DNA from: Mactra quadrangularis
Lineage: Eukaryota > Mollusca > Bivalvia > Venerida > Mactridae
Direction of reading: 5' to 3'
Assembly (NCBI GenBank): GCA_025267735.1
Contig: CM046308.1
Coordinates: forward strand, 40,103,267-40,167,266
DNA: 64,000 nt
The notes below the pieces were generated by a model. It was not told the origin of the DNA, did no database searches, and saw only the letters and a list, made by a program, of their open reading frames with translations. The position numbers and the translations under genes are program-made. Position 1 is the first letter of the stretch. Each line of letters begins with the position of its first letter. Shown here piece by piece: positions 41,245 through 52,205 of this stretch.

Positions 41245-41527
41245 TTTACTGCGTTTAACGCAGTGTCAACACGATATAGGTCATTTTACGGCATCCAGCG
41301 CACATAACCTAGCTTTCCTGGACCCTTGTCTATAACCAATACTCACCTACCCTTCCACAAGGCCGGAAACTTCTCCGTATATCTTATTAATGGAGGAAAA
41401 TTGACATAATTGTCAAATTTACATGAAAAGGTATAACCTCCCCGGATGGGATTCTAACCCGTACCCACATCGAGACACGAGATTCCAAATCCCGACGCGC
41501 TACCAACTGTGCCATCGACCCGGGTTT
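41245..41527 (-). mobile_element. tRNA-derived SINE (minus strand)
   Basis: On the minus strand it runs from the head (CCCGGGTCGATGGCACAGTT) through a decayed B box (GGTTAGAATCC) and body (GGAGGTTATACCTTTTCATG, TTTCCGGCCTTGTGGAAGGG, CCAGGAAAGCTAGGTTATGT) to the 3' end GTGTTGACACTGCGTTAAAC. It is full length but mutated in the B box, so it is probably not transcriptionally active. Target duplications are not clear. Confidence 0.87.
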
Positions 41528-42967
41528 TGATAATCTTAAATACGATTTAAATTACGTTGATGTTGAAAGAGTTCGATATTGTGTCGTATTGTGTTATATG
41601 CATGTTTGTGACTGAAATTCAGAGGATTTGTGTTGGACATGGCTTCACTTGTAATTGAATATTCATATGTAGACTCGTTAAATAAAGTTTTATTATTACT
41701 ATCGGATATTCATATTTAGTTGTCAGGGTTAATACAAAACAAATTAATAAAGTTATACAACGATTTTTCATTGCATTTCTATAGTGGCCCTGGGTATTAC
41801 CTTATAATTTATTTTTCAGCGTTTGTGATATATGGTAGTTTGTAGCAAATGTCACGCAATACAATATTAATCGGTAAGTGATCTAAAGTTTAAACTCCAC
41901 GTCAGAAAGTGATTCTGTCTATCTAAAGTTATTTATACCAATTATAGGTATGTCAATTTCCTACTACATAAAATAAGTCCAACTCATTTAATTAGCTCGG
42001 TTCGTTTTTCTTTCTAATTGAGACCCGGAATGATACATTCTTTTGCAAAAAGTATAAATGCATTTCCGTTGACTGAAATTTGGAGGAAGCGTATACATAA
42101 TCTTGAGATTTTGAAATAAAAGACAATATCAATAACATTAACTACAATTTATTTAGCAAAATGTTATTGCTTGAATACAGACATTTGTTCAAATAAAGCT
42201 GCTTGTATCTATGCTCTTTTTAACGTAAGGCCAAACTACGTTATCTTGTTATTGATTATGAACATCATCTGATTTGTTCTTTCACAAACATTCATGAACC
42301 CCAACAACATCACGACTTTTGATATCATGTTTAGATATTATGGCAAAAAGGTATTTGAACACTGTCTGAGACAATTAATATGAATTTTGACGTATACAAA
42401 ATTATGGAGGTCGTTAGTTCATCATATGGTTATAATGTTAACCATGTTAAGGGTAATCCAACTGATCGAGGTAATTTTGACTGTGTCTATCAATTTCGAA
42501 GATGGAAATCATCAACCTCTCCAAGAACCTAGGAATTACTATTAACATGAATATATGGCACGTTTAGAAGTCAACATTCTTGTTAAAGCTTGCGGCTATT
42601 ACTCACGACGTAATATATAACATGTTCAGAAGACTGTATTAGATGAACGTCTGCTTGATTGCTTAAAGACACTTGAAAATTGTCCATCTAGGACAAATTA
42701 GATGTTTTGTAAACACTCGTATTTCCTGCTTCAAGGTAAGGACATGTAACAAATAGCAATAAAGCGATGATAGGGATTTTAATAACAGCCAGTGATGTGA
42801 CATAGTTCAAGCGTACATGTATATAAATCAAACCAAATTTAGCGTTACATATTTTGTCATTTTTTTATCTTTATTAAACTACATTACATAGATAAGTATT
42901 TAATATAAAAACAACATTTTTTAAGATTCTGTGTGTCAATGAACTTTGGAAGGCACTACGGCATTTT
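41528..42967. other. No recognised feature
   Basis: AT-rich DNA between two minus-strand SINEs. I see no coding region or repeat shared with the rest of the window. Confidence 0.45.
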
Positions 42968-43144
42968 GTATTTATTTATTCATTTTGTTGGGTTTAACGC
43001 CGTAGCAACACATTGTATAGGACATATGACGACGTCTAGCGCACCTAACCTTCCTGGACCCTTGTCTATATCCAGTACTCACCTACCCTTCCAAAAGGCC
43101 GGAAACTTCTCCATATACCTTTTTAATGGAGTAAATTGACACAA
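42968..43144 (-). repeat. 5'-truncated SINE (minus strand)
   Basis: On the minus strand it begins inside the body (near CTCCATTAAAAAGG) and ends GCTACGGCGTTAAACCCAAC with an AAATGAATAAATAAATA tail. The head is missing, as expected from incomplete reverse transcription. Confidence 0.82.
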
Positions 43145-43940
43145 TATATTTCTAGTTTCAGTTTTATTATTTGTGTCTTACATTGAAATGTTTCTAGGAA
43201 AAAAATATATTTGTTTTTATTGGTCAGCCATGTGAAAATACATGGAACTTAGATAACGCATAAATATTCAAACAGTGTTATTTATCGTTGCAAGTTGTGG
43301 TCGTTTTAGACAACATTATTTCGAATACGAATGTCCCGATTTCAATTTTTCAGTCGCGCTTCCCAGGAAATTCACTTCCATGTATATTTGGTAATTATTA
43401 TCGACTTTCCTCCGTAGATGGATATGTTGTTTGTATCTTGCGGGTTAGCTCGTATTGGTCAGGACAAGTGTCGAGGAAATCTTATTCTGTAAGAAGACGG
43501 CTTACATAAAAAGAGTTGATACAACAGCAAACAATTGAACAAATACATTTAAAAATGATTTTAATATATTGATAAAAGAAAACGAAATTGTTACCAATGA
43601 GAAAAAATAATAACCTTAACATATTCAAGTTGTTGCAAAAAATAACAAACCTGCCTAAATGTATGTGAAATAAAATAATCATGCACATTTCCGTAAATAT
43701 ATATTCAAATATGGGTAACGTATAAATATGAGGGGGCACTCAACATTGTCTCATGAAACATTGTGATTACAAAATGCCACACCGCATACGCAAATAAAGG
43801 TTAAGAAAGACAACACAATCAAAATTTAAATCAATTATTTTCACATCGAAAAATTTCATTACATTAAATTCATTAGGTAAATCATGAAGTTCAACAGGAA
43901 ATATCTAAATATTCAATTATTGACATAATGAATATTATTA

Positions 43941-44102
43941 TGTCTTGGGTTCATATAATAAGAGAATACTGTATGCTATAGTGGCTATTTTAATACTATC
44001 TAAATGACCAGAGTACATGTTACAAATACTATACAGAAGGCGTGGCTTATCAGCACGTTTAACAGTAGTACAACATGATTGGTAGAATGTAAATACACAA
44101 CA
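43941..44102 (-). repeat. 3' LTR
   Basis: Identical to 48369-48530 except for GGCTATTTTAA versus GGCTAGTTTAA and ACTATAC versus ACTTTAC. The polypurine tract adjoins it at 44103-44115 (AATAGGGGAGAAT on the element strand). Confidence 0.93.
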
Positions 44103-44358
44103 ATTCTCCCCTATTAAATTCATTGAATAAACAATTCAATACAAATGACCTGAAACTGAGAACATTTACAATCATCAATCTTGGAGCAATAGATAATACA
44201 ACATTCCAAGCAATACATTTACAGTGAAAATTAATGTAGCATTTCATTAGCACATAATTGTAATTTCACCATGAGGATTAAATACACCTCAGAGAGGTCA
44301 TTCATTTATTTCCCACGCCAATTCAAGTCAATTCATTTTGACAGACATGTACGAGTAT

Positions 44359-44800
44359 TTATTGATACTCAAGACGATTTGGCGGATGTCTATCCCTTAA
44401 TGGGTACCTTCTGGAAGGTGTCTGAGAATTTACGACAGAGGGAGTATTACTTTCCCTTAGTAAAACAGACTGGTCAGTTGTCGGCACAGTGGAAGTTTTA
44501 TTGGAATCAATTTGATCATAATCTATCCTAATTTCATCTGAGAGGATTTGGGGTTCAATTACTGTTTGCGAGTCATTATTAAACCCTGACTTAATTTCAG
44601 TACTACGAATTTGATCCACGTGTCTCTTCCAGGTAATGCCGTTACCTATATCTACTTTATATAACAACGGTCCGTCACGAGAAACAATACATCCTAAAAT
44701 CCATTTTTCCTTTGAAGTCGGCCTATAATCTCTAACTAAAACGTTTTGTCCTAGCTCAAATTCTCTACATTTACTATTCTTAGAGAATGCATTTTTTTTT
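44359..44800 (-). pseudogene. 3' end of pol in shifted frame: integrase C-terminus and tail
   Basis: This frame continues the integrase after the main polyprotein frame stops at 44751. It contains a GPY/F-type C-terminal module, visible where GPLLYKVDIGNG is encoded near 44670. It ends in a basic tail with RYPLRDRHPPNRLEYQ just before the TAA at 44359-44361. Tails of this kind are common at the end of gypsy pol. It is offset by one frame from the main ORF, and the change of frame maps at or near a run of nine As on the element strand (44792-44800). It could be a real one-base indel, a homopolymer sequencing error or, less likely, programmed slippage. Alone it would not make a working integrase C-terminus. 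Confidence 0.8.
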
Positions 44801-47800
44801 GCGAGTCAGTGACATGTTTCTGCATATCCGGTTTAATTAAATCTAATGTAGTACGCAAATAACGACCGAAAAATAATTTCGCAGGCGTTTCTCCAGTCGT
44901 GCAATGTGGAGTGTTTCGATATCCGAGCAAGAAAACATTCATTTTCAAGTTCATATCTATATTACTATTCATTGCACGCATAGCGGACTTGAAAGTACCG
45001 TTAAACCTTTCAACTAAACCATTTGTTGATGGCTTGGCCACTGCGGTTCTAATATGACAAATTCCATTTAAATTCATGAACCTTGACCATTCTTCACAAC
45101 TGAATTGGGGACCATTATCAGAAACAACTTGTTTAGGAATGCCATACCTAGCAAATAAATTCCGTATTTCATTAATTGTATTGCTAGCAGTTGTTGATTT
45201 CATTTTAATTACTTCGGGCCACTTTGAGTGAGCATCTACAATTACAAGGAACATAAAACCTAAAAATGGCCCTACAAAATCAACATGAATTCGTTCCCAA
45301 CTAGATGTTGGCCATTCCCATGGGTGTAAGTGAACTTGAGCAGGCGACTTAGACTGCATTTGACATGATGAACATCTTTTGACCATGTGTTCAATGTCCG
45401 AATCAATACCTGGCCACCAGACATAACTACGTGCCAACATTGTCATTTTGACAATTCCTGGATGGCTAGCATGCAATAAATCTAAGACACGCTCGCGAAG
45501 TTTCACGGGTATTATTACTCTTATTCCCCACATTAAACATCCAGAGTGAATAGAGAGCTCGTTACGACGTGTATAATAGCCTTTTAACAGCGGGTCGTTA
45601 TCATTGACACTCCAACCATTTTGAATAAAGGTGAATACACGAGATAAAACTTTCTCTCTCTTTGTTTCACGGCTAATCTCACGATTAGTAACAGGGAGCT
45701 GTTCGAATTGAGATGTGAAAAATACGTCCTCAATTGAACTCTCCTCACTATTTTCTTTCGACGGCGCAGGTAAACGCGATAAACCGTCAACATTAGTATG
45801 CCTTTTCGTATTTTTGTATTGAATATCATATTCAAACCCAGATAAATACAATGCATAACGTTGTATACGAGCAGCTGTCGTAGCCGGTATACCTTTAGTT
45901 GGGCTAAATATTGACAACAGAGGTTGACAGTCAGTAACCAATGTGAATTTCTTACCAAACAAATACTGATAAAATTTCTTAACAGCCCAATAAACAGCGG
46001 TAGCCTCCCTTTGTATTTGTGCATAATTGCGCTCTGCCTTAGACAAAGACCTTGATGCAAACGCAATTGGCTTCTCGGAGCCATCAGGCATAACATGAGA
46101 TAATATGCCGGAAATACCATATGGCGAGGCATCGGTTGCCAGTCTAACAGGAAGTTCTGGATTGTAATGAGTAAGAACAGGTTCAGATGTTAATAATTTC
46201 TTAGAATTTTCGAACGCGTTTTGACATTCTTTAGACCACTTGAAAGTGCTATTTTTCTCAAGCAAGGCATTCAATGGTTTCGTAACAGTTGCGAGATCGG
46301 GTAAGAACTTATGGTAATAATTCAGAACACCCAGATACCCTCTTAAGGAAGAGACATCTTGTGGTGGCGGTGTCTTCAACACAGCCTCCACCTTATCGGT
46401 GCATTTCCATAATCCATCTTTATTAATCTCATGACCACAAAACTTAATTCTAGATTCTAAGAACATGCATTTGTCTTTGTTTACTTTAACACCATAATCT
46501 GAGAGTCTACATAAAACCTTTTCTAGATTATCCAAATGTTCACAGTCATTGGAACCTGTTATAATCATATCATCAAGAATACATTGCACTCCAGGCAGTC
46601 CTTGAAGTATCATGTCCATGGTACGCTGCCATACACTAGGGGCAGAAGCAATTCCATACAATAGTCTATTGTACCTATATAATCCCCTATGAGTGTTAAT
46701 TGTCAACAATTCTTTACTTTCCTGTTGGACTTCCATCTGTAGGTAAGCTTGTCTTAAATCCAACTTGCTGTATTTTTGCCCATTTGACAGATTAGCAAAA
46801 ATATCGTCAATCTTAGGAAGTGGATATTTATCCGTATTTAACTGCGGATTCACTGACACTTTAAAATCTCCACATATCCTTACATCACCGTTGGATTTCA
46901 CTACAGGCACAATGGGCGTAGCCCATTCACTACAATTAACCTTGGAAATAATTCCCTGTGATTCCAAGTTGTCTAGCTCCTTTTCGATTTTTGACCTTAT
47001 TGAAAATGGCACAGATCTTGCTTTTAGAAACTTGGGGCTCGAATTTTCCTTCAAGATCAATTTGGCTTTAACATCTTTAACACAACCAATACCATCTTCA
47101 AACACAGATTTATAACTTGACAGTACCTTGTTCAAACGAACCTTCACACTGTCATCCGTCACGGAATTAACAGAAATAATTTTATTCCAGTCAAGCCTTA
47201 TGTGACTAAGCCAGTCTCTGCCAAAAAGTGATGGCCCGTTACCTTTCACAATACAAAGTTTCAATGTCTTTGATTGTCCGTTGTAACACACATTTACATT
47301 GACTGTTCCGTCCTGTTGAATAATCTCTCCTGAATACGTTTTCAGGATAGAATCTGCCGGATTCAACTTCCTGTGTCCGAAAATCTGTTGAAAATCATCG
47401 CTAGACATCAGCGACACTGCTGAGCCAGTATCTACCTCCATTGCTACCTGTTTACTGTCAATTATAGGTGAAACCATAATTTTTCCATTGTTAACCTTTT
47501 TGACTGTGTTAACAATCATTACCCCTTCATCATTGTTCACTGTCTTAACAATCCTCGAACATACCTTTTTTATATGTCCCTTAGTGTGGCAGTTAAAACA
47601 CACAGCATCTTTAAATCTGCACTTATCTGCCACATGATTTGATCTACCACAGTGAAAACATGATTTCCCCGCGGTCTTTTTACCACGAGATTTTCCTTTT
47701 GACCCTTTGTTTTCAACTCGGTTGACAGCTACCCCTGCTGCTGAAGATTGCAGTTCAGCTGCATCTTTACTTGCTGTCTCCATGGCTGTTGCAATCTGGA

Positions 47801-48269
47801 TTGACCGTTGAAGGGTCAAATCAACTGTCGACAATAACTTCCTTTGTATGGACTCTTCACGAAGACCACAAACAAATCTGTCACGTAAGGAATCTTCCAG
47901 ATCTGCTTGGAACTGACAATGTTCAGATAACTTCCTTAAAGCAGCCAAGAAATCTTGAACATTCTCTCCCACCATTTGATTTCTTCGATGAAATCGAAAA
48001 CGTTCAGCTATCACTAGTGGTTTAGGACAAAAATGTGAATTTAAATGTCCACATAAAACCTCAAACGATAAATCCGACGGTTTTCTCGGTGCAAATAGGT
48101 TTCTCAAGAGTCCGTACGTTTTTTCACCAAGTATGGTCAAAAGTCCAGCCACCTTCTTTTCATCAGTAATGCCATTCACAATGAAAAACTGTTCAATGCG
48201 TTCCTGGTACGATGACCATGATTCTACATTACTGTCATATGCACACACATTCCCAATAAATAATGCCAT
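44751..48269 (-). CDS. gag-pol: Gag-Pol polyprotein of a Mag-clade gypsy retrotransposon
   Basis: A 1,172-residue single frame. The ATG at 48269 has a good context (CCATGG). A capsid-like Gag domain fills about residues 15-170. Two CCHC zinc knuckles follow at 204-217 and 224-237. An aspartic protease has DTGS at 280-283. Reverse transcriptase spans about 420-600, with Asp504 in KLDLRQAYLQ and the catalytic pair in ILDD (566-567). RNase H has Asp713 (TDAS), Glu755, Asp780 and Asp828. Integrase has an HHCC finger (His933, His936, Cys966, Cys969) and a DD35E triad at Asp997, Asp1051 and Glu1087. All catalytic residues are present. The frame stops 27 bases after an A9 run, and the integrase C-terminus continues in another frame (44359-44800). 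The protein copies element RNA into DNA and inserts it in the genome. Confidence 0.95.
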   Translation of the reverse strand: MALFIGNVCAYDSNVESWSSYQERIEQFFIVNGITDEKKVAGLLTILGEKTYGLLRNLFAPRKPSDLSFEVLCGHLNSHFCPKPLVIAERFRFHRRNQMVGENVQDFLAALRKLSEHCQFQADLEDSLRDRFVCGLREESIQRKLLSTVDLTLQRSIQIATAMETASKDAAELQSSAAGVAVNRVENKGSKGKSRGKKTAGKSCFHCGRSNHVADKCRFKDAVCFNCHTKGHIKKVCSRIVKTVNNDEGVMIVNTVKKVNNGKIMVSPIIDSKQVAMEVDTGSAVSLMSSDDFQQIFGHRKLNPADSILKTYSGEIIQQDGTVNVNVCYNGQSKTLKLCIVKGNGPSLFGRDWLSHIRLDWNKIISVNSVTDDSVKVRLNKVLSSYKSVFEDGIGCVKDVKAKLILKENSSPKFLKARSVPFSIRSKIEKELDNLESQGIISKVNCSEWATPIVPVVKSNGDVRICGDFKVSVNPQLNTDKYPLPKIDDIFANLSNGQKYSKLDLRQAYLQMEVQQESKELLTINTHRGLYRYNRLLYGIASAPSVWQRTMDMILQGLPGVQCILDDMIITGSNDCEHLDNLEKVLCRLSDYGVKVNKDKCMFLESRIKFCGHEINKDGLWKCTDKVEAVLKTPPPQDVSSLRGYLGVLNYYHKFLPDLATVTKPLNALLEKNSTFKWSKECQNAFENSKKLLTSEPVLTHYNPELPVRLATDASPYGISGILSHVMPDGSEKPIAFASRSLSKAERNYAQIQREATAVYWAVKKFYQYLFGKKFTLVTDCQPLLSIFSPTKGIPATTAARIQRYALYLSGFEYDIQYKNTKRHTNVDGLSRLPAPSKENSEESSIEDVFFTSQFEQLPVTNREISRETKREKVLSRVFTFIQNGWSVNDNDPLLKGYYTRRNELSIHSGCLMWGIRVIIPVKLRERVLDLLHASHPGIVKMTMLARSYVWWPGIDSDIEHMVKRCSSCQMQSKSPAQVHLHPWEWPTSSWERIHVDFVGPFLGFMFLVIVDAHSKWPEVIKMKSTTASNTINEIRNLFARYGIPKQVVSDNGPQFSCEEWSRFMNLNGICHIRTAVAKPSTNGLVERFNGTFKSAMRAMNSNIDMNLKMNVFLLGYRNTPHCTTGETPAKLFFGRYLRTTLDLIKPDMQKHVTDSQKKMHSLRIVNVENLS

Positions 48270-48347
48270 GGTTTTATATCCAAAGTTTACACGTAATAAA
48301 GTTAAATGTTATTAGGTAAAGCTTCCGAAATATAATATCACTTGAAA

Positions 48348-48360
48348 ATCCTCGTCGCCA
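48348..48360 (-). promoter_or_regulatory. Primer-binding site for tRNA-Ser
   Basis: The minus strand reads TGGCGACGAGGAT. This complements the 3' end ATCCTCGTCG plus CCA of animal tRNA-Ser(GCU), as I recall that tRNA. Mag-type elements are known to use serine tRNA primers. It lies eight bases inside the 5' LTR end. Confidence 0.75.
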
Positions 48361-48368
48361 GTTTATTA

Positions 48369-48530
48369 TGTCTTGGGTTCATATAATAAGAGAATACTGT
48401 ATGCTATAGTGGCTAGTTTAATACTATCTAAATGACCAGAGTACATGTTACAAATACTTTACAGAAGGCGTGGCTTATCAGCACGTTTAACAGTAGTACA
48501 ACATGATTGGTAGAATGTAAATACACAACA
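48369..48530 (-). repeat. 5' LTR
   Basis: A 162-bp LTR. On the element strand it starts TGTTGTGTATTTACATTC and ends ACCCAAGACA. It should contain the element promoter, but no clear TATA box stands out in so short a sequence. Confidence 0.93.
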
Positions 48531-48534
48531 ATTA

Positions 48535-50080
48535 TGACCTTTCCATTTTACCTCAATCAAATAAATCATTATAATTGTCTATTATATCCTGAATAATAAC
48601 ACCATACTTACAGGATGAATAGTTTCTCACCAACAAAGGTAAATAGGTTTCATTATATGTTATATTTTGGATAATCAAAAACATGGTTTTGGAATGAAGA
48701 AAGAAGCCGATATCACAGCGGATAATTTTGTGCAATATTGTGTTTTCGCTCCGCGCCCCGCCAACCAAAGCACAGATTCGTGACAAATTAGCAATTTATC
48801 GATGTTCCGTCTAGTTGCTTTCACAGCAAAAACACGATACTTGGAATGTGTATCGTTGACGCTTTCTACATGGTGCATATTCCTGCTTTTGTATTGACAA
48901 AAAGAGCAAACAAAACGAAAATATAAGTGAATTTATAACTTGGCACGTCAATATAACTAAAGAGTAATCTAACTGCCAAAATATGGATGGGTTAATACGA
49001 GCGTGAAGGCAAAAGTTCGTACAGTAGGTCCATTATTTTGTTAATATCAATTCCTCACTCTAATCATTTACCAGTATGGTAGTTTAACATCAATAAAACA
49101 CAAAACTACATATATTATATTCGAATTCAAGTAGTAGCCTAGTACAGTGTTGTTATAACAACCCATAGAACGATGAGGCGGGAGAGCTTATAAATACTTA
49201 TTTATTGGAAATAAATTAAGTTTTATCTATATTCGGATATATTCTTTTATGACCTGTTTTATAAAACAGGTAAGTAATTTCTACAGTCTTATACAGTGAG
49301 CCAATACATTGAGGTACTCAATACCTAATGGTGTTTTCTCAAAAAATATTACTTGAAAACTGCTACACAATAGCGTTTACTCATGTGATTATCCATTAAA
49401 CGGATGAATCAAAACTTAAAAGTACATTAACATGACATATTTTGAATATTGTTTTATACTTTAAACGTTGAATGTGTTTGTTATTACCGTCCCCTTTTGC
49501 CCAACCACCCGCAAATGCTAAACTGAGGGATGACAAGAACTCTGTGATTATGGAGTTTGATAGAAACTTGGTATCCAATCATCGCTTTGAATCTAGCCCT
49601 ACTAACAATACATAGTATATGCTGCATCAAACCCTGATAGTGTCCTTGTGTCATGTACGTTTCAATTAAATATGCTTTAGCAATGATGAGTAACGGACCT
49701 TACTGGGCTAAATAGCTCATGTACTAAGTTACTTTTTAGGCGTATGTAGAAGCGTAATGTAATATACTGTAATTGTGTTTCGGTGTGTAGATTTATTCCT
49801 ACTTCTCTTTAAAAGGATAGCCTGTGACTAGAAAAACCAAAATCTAAGAGCATCAATCTTTTAGACCTAAAGCAATTACTAGAATCCATACCAAAACCAT
49901 TAATGTGTTTCTCTAATTTAAAAGCAATTTCAGTCAAACAGAAGCATTTTGTCTCAGTATATAACATCCGTATCAATTTATAAACAAAATTCCGACAGTC
50001 ATCGCCACATGGGAAAGATTTAACATTACTATCATGCGATATTAATGTTTTATAGTTGTAGTGTCTCTTGTTGTATTTGG
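48535..50080. other. No recognised gene; small GC-richer patch
   Basis: The stretch around 48735-48790 (CGCTCCGCGCCCCGCCAACC) is GC-rich against the background and lies in overlapping minus-strand open frames (48553-48878). I do not recognise the encoded peptides, and nothing else marks an exon there. The rest is AT-rich and featureless. Confidence 0.4.
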
Positions 50081-50081
50081 T

Positions 50082-50356
50082 ATCAAGTGATTGATTCGTA
50101 TATCATTTATTTATTTCTGAAAATACAAGACAAGGAAGTAATAACCTTAATGACACCGTATGTCCATTTGTATTGAAATGGTATTGGCATTTACTTGCTC
50201 TGCCTCACGTCAGGTAATCATCAAGTAATACACACGTATATCATTTGTTTTGAAAGTGTTATACAAGAAAGGAATTACCTAAGTGACATCGTGTGTCCAT
50301 TTTGTATTAAAAATGTTATGGTATTGTTTTGCTCTCCACCATGCCATTCGCTTGTA
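50082..50356 (+). repeat. Diverged tandem duplication, period about 138 bp
   Basis: Two units start at ATCAAGTGATTGATTCGTAT (50082) and ATCAAGTAATACACACGTAT (50220). Both continue through an ACAAG(A/C)AAGGAA-type word, a GTGTCCATTT or ATGTCCATTT word and a final TTGCTCT. There is no coding indication. Confidence 0.7.
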
Positions 50357-50708
50357 TTTAGGTATTATGCAAACTAGCTCTTAAATTTGATTGATCGATG
50401 TCATAGTATTATAACAATAGGATATATTATGTCTATAATCATCTCTATCATTAATCGGTTCGTAAAAACTCGTTAAAAGTGTGTCTTGAAGTGGATAAAT
50501 AACATCAGTCATTGTATGACCATGCACAGGTTTAGATTTATTGTATCCAAGTACAAATTAACATGAACAAAGATGACTTGGTGTTAAGTTTCACAATTAT
50601 ACACTACAATGTCGATGATTGTGATAACTTATATATAATAACAAATTATTTCTATTATAGTTTTTATCCCACGTTTGCCAGTTTAGAGACATAAGTATGA
50701 TATATTAA

Positions 50709-52017
50709 GGTGGGTCGGTACCTTACTCGGAGGGAAAAACGGAAAAAATATTATGTTCACCGATTATAATAAAAGTTGGCAGGCAGATACCTTCATGCTT
50801 CTTGTTTGTTTTTCTGGTAACCTAAGCGACGTTGTCGTATTTTTTTACGACGTCACGGACGTCACAATGATTCGCGCTAAAAACAGGCTTGCAAGTACAT
50901 TAAACCCATATATTTAAAGTATTGAATGTCCGAGGACAAAGATAATTATACCAAAATGTTTCTGAAATGTTGTTGCATACAAATATTTTGTTCCGATTAT
51001 CCAAATATCACGTCATTCGTAAAGATTGTACATTTCATCACTAAATTTAGGGTTTTCACGTCTAAAAGTTTTCACCAATTGCCGAGTTATAACGTTTATT
51101 TTCATATTAAAGCAGAACGGTGGTCAAATTCTTATCGCGATTTTTGAAAACTACACACTTTTTGTGTCATTTTAATGAAATAAAAAAAGAATGTGAACGT
51201 TCTCAGTTTTTCACAATATCGCTTTCAAAGTAAAATTACCTTCAAAACAACGACGTTAATATTACGTTGCGCTGACGTTGTGATTTTGGGTTATGTATGT
51301 AATTTTCTTGTAAATTCATTTTTGTAGTCTCTTTCCAGTTCTTAATTAATTTCTTGTGACACTCAGCATCTGACCTGTTCAAAATTTATTTAACATAAGT
51401 CAATCAAAACCGCTTCTACTTATTTTTACAACAAATGCTTTAATCACAACGTCAGCGTAACGTAATATTAACAGCGTTGTAATTTAGGTAATTTTACTTT
51501 GAACGCGATATTGTGAAAAACTGAGAACGTTCACTTTATTTTTTTATTTCATTAAAATGACACAAAAAGTGCGTAGATTTCAAAAATCACGATAAGAATT
51601 TGACCACCGTTCTGCGTTAATTTGAAAATAACCTTTATAACTCGGCAATTGGTGAAACCTTTTAGACGCAAAAATCCTAAATTCAGTGATGAAATGTACA
51701 ATCTTTACGAATGACGTGATATTTGGATAATCGGAACAAAATGATTGTATGCAACAATATTTCAGAAACATTTCGGTATAATAATCATTGACCTCGGACA
51801 TTCAATATCTCAAATACTTGGGTTTCATGTACTTGCATGCCTATTTTTAGCGCGAACCATTGTGACGTCCATGACGTCGTGAAAAAAACGACAACGTCGC
51901 TAAGGTTACCAGAAAAACAAACAAGAATCATGAAGGTATCTGCCTGCCAACTTTTATTATAATCGGTGAACAAAATATTTTTTTCGTTTTTCCCTCCGAG
52001 TAAGGTACCGACCCACC
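50709..52017. mobile_element. Foldback element with long inverted repeats, TTAA-flanked
   Basis: The left arm (50709 to about 51298) and right arm (about 51428 to 52017) are inverted copies, about 95% identical near the ends by eye, around a spacer of about 130 bp. The ends are GGTGGGTCGGTACC and its complement, flanked by TTAA at 50705-50708 and 52018-52021. A TTAA duplication is typical of piggyBac-type transposition, but a palindromic TTAA at the end of an inverted repeat is also possible by structure. Each arm carries a 73-codon open frame (50926-51147 plus, 51580-51801 minus), similar to each other, with no known domain. The arms could form a very long hairpin if transcribed. Confidence 0.85.
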
Positions 52018-52021
52018 TTAA

Positions 52022-52205
52022 AGGGGATCTTTTCTCATTACTTTGTTTATGACGCAGTAATTATGTTTAGTAACTTATTTATATCTGTCTACGTCACGCA
52101 ATTTGAAAGTTCAGTCCAATGACAGCCTGTGGATAATACCACCGTCAAATTAGCTCGCAAATCTTTGTCTATAAATAGAAATTACAAAATCAGGATACTT
52201 TGTCC
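52022..52205 (+). repeat. Noncoding repeat family, truncated copy
   Basis: From GGGGATCTTTTCTCATTACT to AGAAATTACAAAATCAGGAT this matches 53497-53668. It begins directly at the right TTAA of the foldback element and stops before the family's 3' end. Confidence 0.75.

Larger units (their letters stand above)
43941..48530 (-). mobile_element. Ty3/gypsy LTR retrotransposon, Mag clade (Steamer-like)
   Basis: This is a 4,590-bp element with every expected landmark on the minus strand: 5' LTR (48369-48530), primer site (48348-48360), gag-pol (48269 down to 44359), polypurine tract (44103-44115) and 3' LTR (43941-44102). It is flanked by ATTA at 43937-43940 and 48531-48534, a 4-bp target duplication. 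The LTRs begin TG and end CA and differ at two of 162 positions, so the insertion is young. Very short LTRs, a single gag-pol frame and a tRNA-Ser primer fit the Mag clade. The resemblance to bivalve Steamer-like elements is inference from memory of the family, not a search. It is nearly intact except for a frameshift late in pol. Confidence 0.93.

Noticed and set aside
46765..47115. Plus-strand frames within 44.3-48.3 kb
   Set aside because: Shadows of the minus-strand gag-pol.
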